Below are positions 57,589 to 64,000 of a stretch of 64,000 bases of DNA, in pieces; positions within the stretch are counted from its first letter, which is position 1; the number at the start of each line of letters is the position of its first letter. The notes under the pieces were generated by a model. It did no database searches. It worked only from the letters and a program-made list of their open reading frames with translations, and was not told where the DNA came from. This DNA is from Paraclostridium benzoelyticum (GTDB lineage: Bacteria > Bacillota > Clostridia > Peptostreptococcales > Peptostreptococcaceae). The DNA lies in NCBI RefSeq assembly GCF_001006285.1, contig NZ_LBBT01000184.1:1-64000 (forward strand), written 5' to 3'. A program made the position numbers and the translations under genes.

Positions 57589-58284
57589 TTATTCACTCCT
57601 TACTTCTATATCCCACTTATAACCCAAACCACGTTTAGTTATAATATAGTTCGGATTTTTAGGGTCATCTTCTATTTTTTCTCTCAGTCTTTTTATATAT
57701 ACTGATAGGGTATTTTCATCAAAAAACACATCATCACTGCTACCTGTAATACTTCCAAGTATGTCGTGCCTTTCTAAATTTTTCAGAGGATTTTTCATAA
57801 ATAATATTAATAATTTATATTCTAATGCTGTTATATTTAAAAGTTCATCATTTTTATATACATTAGCTGTTGACATATTAACAGTTATCTCATTACTGAT
57901 TAAGATATTTTTTAATTCTTTTATTTTATTTGATCGTAGTTGAACTTTAATTCGAGCTACTAATTCTCTAACACCAAATGGTTTTGCTAAATAGTCATTT
58001 GCTCCTATTTCTAACCCCATTACAATATTAACTTCATCATCTAATGCTGTCAAAAATATAATGGGTATACTTGATTTTTCTCTAACATATTTACAAAAAT
58101 CATAACCACTTCCATCAGGTAAATTTACATCTAAAAGTATTAAATTAAATTCTTCTTTGTTAAAGCAACTTTTGGCTTCATCAATAGTACAAGCTCTTGT
58201 TATATTATAACCTTCATCAGTTAATGAAAATTCTAGTGCATAACCTAATGAAACATCATCTTCTACAAATAATATATTATCCAT
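57589..58284 (-). CDS. OmpR-family response regulator
   Basis: 231 residues. Receiver with FVEDDVS, phospho-Asp in LILLDVNLPDGSG, FLTALD and NDYLAKPFG; winged helix ending YIITKRGLGYKW. In an operon downstream of the ABC permease gene (19 nt), and followed by the split kinase. It probably autoregulates the operon through the long palindrome at 62239-62288. RBS AAGGAGG. Confidence 0.92.
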   Translation of the reverse strand: MDNILFVEDDVSLGYALEFSLTDEGYNITRACTIDEAKSCFNKEEFNLILLDVNLPDGSGYDFCKYVREKSSIPIIFLTALDDEVNIVMGLEIGANDYLAKPFGVRELVARIKVQLRSNKIKELKNILISNEITVNMSTANVYKNDELLNITALEYKLLILFMKNPLKNLERHDILGSITGSSDDVFFDENTLSVYIKRLREKIEDDPKNPNYIITKRGLGYKWDIEVRSE

Positions 58285-58302
58285 TCAAATCCTCCTTAAT
58301 CG

Positions 58303-60729
58303 TTACCCCTCTCTTATAGCTTCTATTACATTATCTTTTTCTATTTTTTTCATAGGTATCAGTACAGATAAAAAACTTATTATTATAGATACCAAAATAG
58401 TTATTATACATAATTTTAAAGGTAGTTTCCATGTAAGTCCTGCTATATCATATAAAACATCGTATATAATATAAGTAAATGCACATCCTGCTATAGAACC
58501 TATTGTTCCTCCAACTAATCCATAAAATACTCCTTCATACATTATCATTTTCTTTAAGTCTTTTTGAGACATACCTATAGATTTGAATACAGATAACTCT
58601 TTTCTTCTTAGTGTAATATTCATTGTTATCGTGTTTATGATATTTATACTACTTATTAAAGTAATTACAAATATAAACCCATAAACTAATACTTGTATTA
58701 ATAACGTTCCAGTTTTTTCATTAGTATTAACATCTACCCAATCTACTACACTATATTCTTGATTATCTTGTATCATATTATAAATTTCTTCATAATTTTT
58801 TAAGTGTAATTCTGAGTCCTTTAAATCTACTGCTATATTAGCTATTTCCACATCTTGCTTTGTTAAATTATTTCTAACTTCATCTGTTGTTATTAAAGAT
58901 AAAGCATTTAGTGGAACATCTCTTTCGAAAATATTATTTTCAATTATAGCCATTACTTTTACTTTATACTCTTTTCCATTATCATCATTTAAAGTAATTT
59001 CATCATTTACTTTGTAATTGGTTAATTTTCCTCTGTATCTTTGTTTATTAGTATTGTCTCTTGCACTTCCATTAGATATTAATATTACACCATTTTGTGA
59101 GTTTATTTCGTCAAGATTAACCTGTCCACTTATTTTATATTTCTTAATTAAATCCAATGCATTTTTATCATATACATTGATTTGAGTATACATAAATTCC
59201 TTTGCATTACCATTAATATTCTCTGATTCATATATGTCTCCAGCCTCTTGTATCTTTTTATCTGATGTAATCTCTGACTTTCCAGTAATTAATGGATATT
59301 TTAAATAAACTTTATCAACATTATCTAAGTTCCCAATTTTAGTTATTAGATTTTTATCAACTTTACTATTATCAATTTCCGTATTAGTAGTAATTTCTAA
59401 ATCAATATTTTGATATTCATAATTTGTTCCTTTTAACATAATTACATCTTGGACTAATGTAGTAAATGTAATAAATAAAGTTGAACTTACTACAAAAGAT
59501 AATACCATTACTGTACATCTCTTAGGATTACGACCTAAATTTTTAAGCGCCATTAGCACCTTAAAATTTAAGAATTTCTTTAAAGTTTTATTTTTTCTTT
59601 TTTTAATAGATTCTTTTCTTATTGTTATTCTACTACTAATAGCCATTAAAGGCGATATATTTCCTACATATTTAGCAGGTAAAAAACTTGATATATAAAC
59701 AGCTATTATAATTATTGTGGAACTTATAATTAATGTCTTTATATCAATGCTTACAATAGAAAGAAGATTATTTTCCTTAAGTAGTGAATTTAAAATTGCC
59801 TGTAGTACATATATTGTTCCTATACTTAATAATAAACCAATAGGAATAGCTATCATTAATAATATTGTTGCTTCTCTAAACACAATAGATTTTATTTGTT
59901 TCTTAGTTGCTCCTAAGCTTCTAAGCAATCCAAATTGCTTAATTCTTTCCGCTACATTTATTTGGAATGAGTTATATATAACAATAATTGTAGCTATTAA
60001 TACAATAACTGTTACAATAACTATAAGAACAACCATAGATTTATTAGAATCTACTTGATATAATCTTGTTAAAGATTGATTTTCTTCTACATTTTGTTTA
60101 TTACTTAAAGATTTTAATATTTCAAGTGTTTCACTAAATTCACCATCAGGATTTATCTCTACCATTAATTTACCATCTTTTTTACTGTCATCAAATATAA
60201 TAGCTCTACTTATTTTGTTACGTTGCATAGATTCATACGTTTTTAAGAAACCTACAATTTTGTATTCATTTTGATCAATAGTTATTTTATCACCAATTTT
60301 TAAGTTAGAATTAATATGTGGCTTAGTCCATTCATCTATACACACTTCACCCTCTTTAGTAGGCATTTTACCTTCTTTTAATCCGTACTTTAATATTTCA
60401 TTGGCTCCACTATCAACAAATTGTTCTTGTAGCGTAATGTCATTATATTTTATATCTTTTCCTGTAGATACATTTCCATAATGCATTATATTAGGATTAT
60501 TTTTTACTTTATTTAATATATTATCATCATAAGTCTTATACATTATATGAGATGAATCACCTTGACTTTGTTTTGTTTGTTCAATTTGAGATTTTTTAGT
60601 ACCATTTGCAAATAATCCCATTGTTGAAATCAAGGCTAAAGATAATATAATACCTATAAGAGTTAATGTAGTACGCTTTTTGTTTTGTTTAATATATCTG
60701 TTACTTATTGTCTTGTAATTTTTAATCAA
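58303..60729 (-). CDS. ABC permease with two FtsX domains
   Basis: 808 residues from a TTG at 60727-60729, eight nt from AGGAGG; a GTG three codons earlier lies within that site. One N-terminal span (about 18-40), an extracytoplasmic domain, three spans (about 235-350) with FtsX motif ERIKQFGLLRSLGATKKQI, then a second copy (span near 410, domain, three final spans with RRKELSVFKSIGMSQKDL). This is the full-length MacB/LolE-like exporter permease linked to peptide antibiotic resistance. Confidence 0.9.
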   Translation of the reverse strand: MIKNYKTISNRYIKQNKKRTTLTLIGIILSLALISTMGLFANGTKKSQIEQTKQSQGDSSHIMYKTYDDNILNKVKNNPNIMHYGNVSTGKDIKYNDITLQEQFVDSGANEILKYGLKEGKMPTKEGEVCIDEWTKPHINSNLKIGDKITIDQNEYKIVGFLKTYESMQRNKISRAIIFDDSKKDGKLMVEINPDGEFSETLEILKSLSNKQNVEENQSLTRLYQVDSNKSMVVLIVIVTVIVLIATIIVIYNSFQINVAERIKQFGLLRSLGATKKQIKSIVFREATILLMIAIPIGLLLSIGTIYVLQAILNSLLKENNLLSIVSIDIKTLIISSTIIIIAVYISSFLPAKYVGNISPLMAISSRITIRKESIKKRKNKTLKKFLNFKVLMALKNLGRNPKRCTVMVLSFVVSSTLFITFTTLVQDVIMLKGTNYEYQNIDLEITTNTEIDNSKVDKNLITKIGNLDNVDKVYLKYPLITGKSEITSDKKIQEAGDIYESENINGNAKEFMYTQINVYDKNALDLIKKYKISGQVNLDEINSQNGVILISNGSARDNTNKQRYRGKLTNYKVNDEITLNDDNGKEYKVKVMAIIENNIFERDVPLNALSLITTDEVRNNLTKQDVEIANIAVDLKDSELHLKNYEEIYNMIQDNQEYSVVDWVDVNTNEKTGTLLIQVLVYGFIFVITLISSINIINTITMNITLRRKELSVFKSIGMSQKDLKKMIMYEGVFYGLVGGTIGSIAGCAFTYIIYDVLYDIAGLTWKLPLKLCIITILVSIIISFLSVLIPMKKIEKDNVIEAIREG

Positions 60730-60749
60730 AAATATCACCTCCTAATGCA

Positions 60750-61433
60750 TTAGTTCTCTGTTTTTGTATCATTTACTATTTGACCATCATCTATAGTTAT
60801 AACACGGTCTGCCATTGTAGCTATGTCTGTATCATGTGTTATTAATATAAGTGTTTGATTGAATTTTTTTGCAGTAAATTTTAAAAGATCAATAACATCT
60901 CTAGTGTTTTTAGAGTCTAAGTTTCCTGTTGGCTCATCTGCAAGTATTATACTCGGCTTATTAATAAGAGCTCGTCCAATAGATACTCTTTGTTGTTGTC
61001 CTCCTGATAACTCAGACGGTAAATGTGTTCTTCTTTCATTAAGGTTTAGAATATTTATGATTTCATCTAAATATTCTTTATCTGCTTTTTCATTATCTAA
61101 TATAACTGGTAACTCTATATTTTCTTCCACATCTAAGACTGGTATTAGATTAAAAAACTGAAATATAAAACCTATTTTTCTTCTTCTAAATATTGATAAT
61201 TCGTTATCATTGTAGTCATATATGCTTTTTTCACCGATAACTACTTTACCTGTAGTTGGTCTATCTAATCCTCCAAGTAAGTGTAATAATGTACTTTTTC
61301 CAGAGCCTGATGCACCTATTATTGCTACAAACTCTCCTTTATTTATTGATAAGTTTATATTTTTTAGTGCCTCAACTTTATTTTCGCCTTCACCATAAGT
61401 TTTTGTTAGATTTTCAACTCTTAAAATTTCCAT
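60750..61433 (-). CDS. ABC transporter ATPase
   Basis: 227 residues. Walker A GASGSGKST near 40, Q-loop FQFFN, signature LSGGQQQRVSIGRAL near 142, Walker [14 protein letters not shown] and H-loop ITHD. Couples with the two-FtsX permease encoded 20 nt downstream. RBS AAGGGG. Confidence 0.93.
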   Translation of the reverse strand: MEILRVENLTKTYGEGENKVEALKNINLSINKGEFVAIIGASGSGKSTLLHLLGGLDRPTTGKVVIGEKSIYDYNDNELSIFRRRKIGFIFQFFNLIPVLDVEENIELPVILDNEKADKEYLDEIINILNLNERRTHLPSELSGGQQQRVSIGRALINKPSIILADEPTGNLDSKNTRDVIDLLKFTAKKFNQTLILITHDTDIATMADRVITIDDGQIVNDTKTEN

Positions 61434-61445
61434 AGTCTATCCCCT

Positions 61446-62165
61446 TTATTTTTCTACATTTGCATAGTTTATTTCTGTAATTTGTGCTTTTGATAGTTTT
61501 TGTTTAATTTCTTCTTTATCTTTAGCATTTCTTAAATCTTTTTTACCTTTGTCAAATTTTATTAAACTGATGATTTGTTCTTTATCCTCTATAGATTTAT
61601 AAGTTTCATTATCTGTTACTATTAAGCTACCTTGCTCTGATGGATAATATCCTACCCATGAATAGCTACCATACTCTAAAGGTATATCTTTTCTATTTAT
61701 CTCTAATTTCTTATCTTTGTTCTCATCTCCAAAGTATATAGTTTTATCTGTATCTATATTTGGTATACTTTCAAGAAGTTTAGTTTCTATACTACCACTC
61801 CCTGGATTTTTTAACGTACGTAATACTTGATCTTTTAACATTTCTTTTGCCGTATCTTTAGTGATTACTAAGAATTTATTTTCAACTAATATTTCCTTTC
61901 CATTTTCTCCAACTTCTACATTTCCTTTTTCATCTAACATTTTTTCTGTATTCGTAACTATTTTATATTTATAGTCCTTTGCATATTTTGTGTTATCTTT
62001 ATATATTTCTTTTCCTTTATTTACATTTTCTAACTCACCACTTATTAATATTGAATTAAACTCTCTAGGAGGGCCTTGTAAGTAATACTTTATTCCTTTT
62101 TGAACTCCCACTATTAATAATGATGTTACTGCTATTCCTAAAACTAATTTACTTATTTTTTTCAT
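61446..62165 (-). CDS. Membrane-anchored extracytoplasmic protein
   Basis: 239 residues I do not recognise. One N-terminal hydrophobic segment (about 6-22) with Lys before it and no lipobox cysteine, so an anchored or secreted protein; the rest is a Lys/Glu-rich soluble domain with no cysteine. It is the first gene of the operon, 12 nt before the ATPase gene, and may be a membrane-fusion-like or accessory subunit of the exporter or a target of its signal. RBS AAAGGAG. Confidence 0.7.
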   Translation of the reverse strand: MKKISKLVLGIAVTSLLIVGVQKGIKYYLQGPPREFNSILISGELENVNKGKEIYKDNTKYAKDYKYKIVTNTEKMLDEKGNVEVGENGKEILVENKFLVITKDTAKEMLKDQVLRTLKNPGSGSIETKLLESIPNIDTDKTIYFGDENKDKKLEINRKDIPLEYGSYSWVGYYPSEQGSLIVTDNETYKSIEDKEQIISLIKFDKGKKDLRNAKDKEEIKQKLSKAQITEINYANVEK

Positions 62166-62238
62166 ACTTTAATCTCCTTTTCTATTCCTTATATATAATT
62201 TACTCTATCTATAATTTGCATACCATGACCTTAAACTT

Positions 62239-62288
62239 ACATTAACAATATAAATCTTACTTTTTAGTAAGATTTATATTGTTAATGT
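62239..62288. promoter_or_regulatory. Long palindrome upstream of ABC operon
   Basis: A perfect 23-bp inverted repeat with a four-T loop. The centre reads TTACTTTTTAGTAA, a TTAC-type half-site arrangement like the BceR core. It lies 74 nt upstream of the first operon gene. It has no terminator role for a gene in this orientation, so it is a likely operator of the operon's own regulator, or a leader hairpin. Confidence 0.55.
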
Positions 62289-62304
62289 CTAAACTTTTGT
62301 GCTA

Positions 62305-62346
62305 ATAAAAAAGCACATTGACTATTATATCAATGTGTTTTTTCAC
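62305..62346. terminator. Terminator, CACATTGA type (third copy)
   Basis: AAAAGCACATTGA / TCAATGTGTTTT with an 8-nt loop, T-runs both ways. It ends the remnant gene at 62522-62924 on the minus strand. Confidence 0.85.
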
Positions 62347-62363
62347 TAGCATTTACACTTAAA

Positions 62364-62387
62364 TTAATTTTTGTACTAAGAATCAAA
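62364..62387 (+). promoter_or_regulatory. Possible promoter of small ORF
   Basis: TTTACA (about 62353) and TACTAA (about 62375) with a 16-bp spacer precede the small ORF; predicted start near 62385. Moderate match only. Confidence 0.3.
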
Positions 62388-62390
62388 CCT

Positions 62391-62417
62391 ACTTCCAAAC
62401 AGGAAGGGGGTGGAAGT
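62391..62417 (+). promoter_or_regulatory. Ribosome-site-sequestering hairpin
   Basis: ACTTCCA (62391-62397) pairs with TGGAAGT (62411-62417), enclosing a purine-rich ribosome site (AGGAAGGGGGTGG) that ends at the ATG. An inner CTTCC/GGAAG pairing is also possible. This hides the start of the small ORF, as in type I toxin mRNAs. Confidence 0.5.
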
Positions 62418-62507
62418 ATGGAAATTTTAAATTTGTTATTAAATAACTCTGATGCTATATTAATTAGCATATTTGGAGCTTTTATTTACTATAAGTTTCC
62501 ATATTAA
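62418..62507 (+). CDS. Small hydrophobic peptide, type I toxin-like
   Basis: A 29-codon ORF (begins MEILNLLLNN, ends FIYYKFPY) with a very strong ribosome site. It has one hydrophobic stretch of about 14 residues (AILISIFGAFIYY) and a single Lys near the end. This is the size and layout of small membrane toxins of type I toxin-antitoxin systems in clostridia and bacilli. It is the only plus-strand gene here, between two minus-strand units. I cannot show an antitoxin RNA. It could be a chance ORF; the ribosome site and its sequestering hairpin argue otherwise. Confidence 0.45.
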   Translation: MEILNLLLNNSDAILISIFGAFIYYKFPY

Positions 62508-62521
62508 ATATTGTTTATCAT

Positions 62522-63016
<495 letters not shown>

Positions 63017-63053
63017 CTTGTACTTAAACAATTACTACCTAATTCCAATTACT

Positions 63054-63082
63054 ATGATAGAACATAGAATCTTTTTTGTCAA
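63054..63082 (-). promoter_or_regulatory. Sigma-A promoter of the leader
   Basis: Minus strand TTGACA, 17-bp spacer, TATCAT. Predicted start near 63047, about 120 nt before the licT ATG. Confidence 0.75.
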
Positions 63083-63174
63083 CGTTTTCTTTATATGACT
63101 TTATTTTGATAGATTTGTTTTAGATAGGGTTCTATATTCATATTCCCCAACTTTAATAATTTACTTCACAATTT

Positions 63175-63630
63175 CTATTTCTTAAGATTTTGATATTGCT
63201 TAAGGTATTTATTATACTTATTTGAAGTTATAGTCTCATATATATTCCACGCTACTATTACACATCCTACCATAAAAAAGTACCACACTGTACATATTAT
63301 GAAATTTTCAATACTTCCCATTGGATTTGCACTATAATGGCTCAGTGAGTTCATGGTTAAAATATAAAAAGCAGTAATCGTTACTATTATCTTTGTTCTT
63401 TGTGATATATTTATAGGAATTATATCAGTGAAACATATAATTATTGCTAAAGCAAAAAATGATACATATACAATTACCTTATTTATAAATGCCAGCGGCA
63501 TAACATTAAATCCATTAGCATCCTTATAAATATATGCAAGTACTACAATTGCCCCTATAACTGAAAAAGCAAATAGTATTACATTCATTAATTCTTTTAA
63601 TTTACTTGAACTACCCTCATTATTATTCAA
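63175..63630 (-). CDS. Four-span membrane protein paired with LytTR
   Basis: 151 residues with four membrane spans (about 14-34, 47-66, 76-95, 108-128) and a basic cytosolic tail. Not recognised with certainty; LytTR genes are often followed by such small DUF3021-like membrane proteins. It starts with TTG six nt after GGGAGTG, three nt past the LytTR stop. It probably modulates the LytTR regulator at the membrane. Confidence 0.7.
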   Translation of the reverse strand: MNNNEGSSSKLKELMNVILFAFSVIGAIVVLAYIYKDANGFNVMPLAFINKVIVYVSFFALAIIICFTDIIPINISQRTKIIVTITAFYILTMNSLSHYSANPMGSIENFIICTVWYFFMVGCVIVAWNIYETITSNKYNKYLKQYQNLKK

Positions 63631-63635
63631 TCATA

Positions 63636-64000
63636 TCACTCCCAACCAATTAATTTTCTAAAATCTTTTACATTTCTCCTTGATATAGTAATTTTTTCTT
63701 TACTTTCAAGTGTTACAAGCAAATTTCTATTTAATAATATATTTATATCTTTTATATACATTACATTGACTATAGTACTTTTATTTGCACGAAAAAAAGA
63801 AAATTCCTTAAATCTATCTTCTATCTCATATAATTTTAGTGAGCATTCTAAAACCTTATCTTTTATATATACGAAAGTCTTTTTATCTACACTTTCTATA
63901 TAATAAATTTCGTCAGGTGTAATCATTACTTTCTTAAAATCTAGAGATGTACATAGTTTCGTATTTATATTTTTTATAAACCCTTTTATCTTTCTTATTT
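63636..64000 (-). CDS. LytTR DNA-binding regulator (partial)
   Basis: C-terminal part of a LytTR-domain protein, cut by the window end. The reading frame stays open from an internal Met at 63926 through 64000 without a stop or a ribosome site at that Met, so the true start lies outside. The LytTR domain is clear: IYYIESVDKKTFVYI, then LYEIEDRFKEFSFFRANKSTIVNVMYIKDI and the end ITISRRNVKDFRKLIG. The upstream part (GFIKNINTKLC) fits the short N-terminal region of stand-alone LytTR regulators of about 145 residues. Confidence 0.85.
   Translation of the reverse strand, partial: IRKIKGFIKNINTKLCTSLDFKKVMITPDEIYYIESVDKKTFVYIKDKVLECSLKLYEIEDRFKEFSFFRANKSTIVNVMYIKDINILLNRNLLVTLESKEKITISRRNVKDFRKLIGWE

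Overview
The window is AT-rich with strong Shine-Dalgarno sites (AGGAGG, GGGGGA) and short intergenic hairpins with T-tracts. This suggests a low-GC anaerobic Firmicute. The anaerobic purine and selenium-linked genes, the BceAB-type and other antimicrobial-peptide transporters and the repeated terminator style point to the Peptostreptococcaceae (relatives of Clostridioides, Paraclostridium, Terrisporobacter). This placement is inference from gene content only. Most genes lie on the minus strand.

Region 1 (1-2.7 kb): a B3/B4-domain protein, a MerR regulator, and a small 2x[4Fe-4S] ferredoxin paired with a membrane iron-sulfur protein.

Region 2 (2.7-18.2 kb) is the metabolic centrepiece. Eight tightly packed minus-strand genes encode diaminopropionate ammonia-lyase, YgeY hydrolase, an N-acyl-D-amino-acid deacylase, SsnA aminohydrolase, an NCS2 permease, a PreA-like dehydrogenase, a hydantoinase/dihydropyrimidinase and a selenium-dependent xanthine dehydrogenase. 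A textbook -24/-12 (sigma-54) promoter stands about 40 nt upstream of the first gene. A sigma-54 enhancer-binding regulator gene lies directly upstream, and an AzgA-type purine permease diverges from it. Together they look like a regulated operon for uptake and anaerobic breakdown of purines (xanthine/urate) to pyruvate and ammonia.

Region 3 (18.2-27.4 kb): a divergent peptide-deformylase-like gene, a GyrI-like protein, a GNAT acetyltransferase, then a sugar operon. The operon encodes a PTS EIIABC of MngA size and architecture, a GH38 alpha-mannosidase (MngB-like) and a GH13_18 phosphorylase, with a divergent RpiR regulator. It probably serves mannosylglycerate and glucosylglycerate use.

Region 4 (27.4-38.7 kb): a two-component system, a decayed MBL-fold hydrolase, a 1002-residue UPF1-like helicase, and an ABC exporter operon with its own two-component system. 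Both transcription units of that system carry the same direct-repeat operator.

Region 5 (38.8-48.6 kb): a membrane protein, a 894-residue iron-sulfur/flavin oxidoreductase and a HypB-like GTPase, divergent from a TetR regulator. These are followed by an LtaS/MdoB-type phosphoglycerol transferase, ribosomal protein L25/Ctc with a long attenuator-containing leader, and a DEAD-box RNA helicase.

Region 6 (48.8-62.2 kb): a BceRS-BceAB-type module with an exact BceR-type operator, a catalase-peroxidase KatG, and another ABC exporter operon whose histidine kinase is split in two.

Region 7 (62.2-64 kb): a possible type I toxin ORF with a sequestered ribosome binding site, a deletion scar joining the start of a licT antiterminator gene to the end of a GH1 glycosidase gene behind an intact attenuator leader, and a LytTR regulator (cut by the window edge) with a membrane partner.
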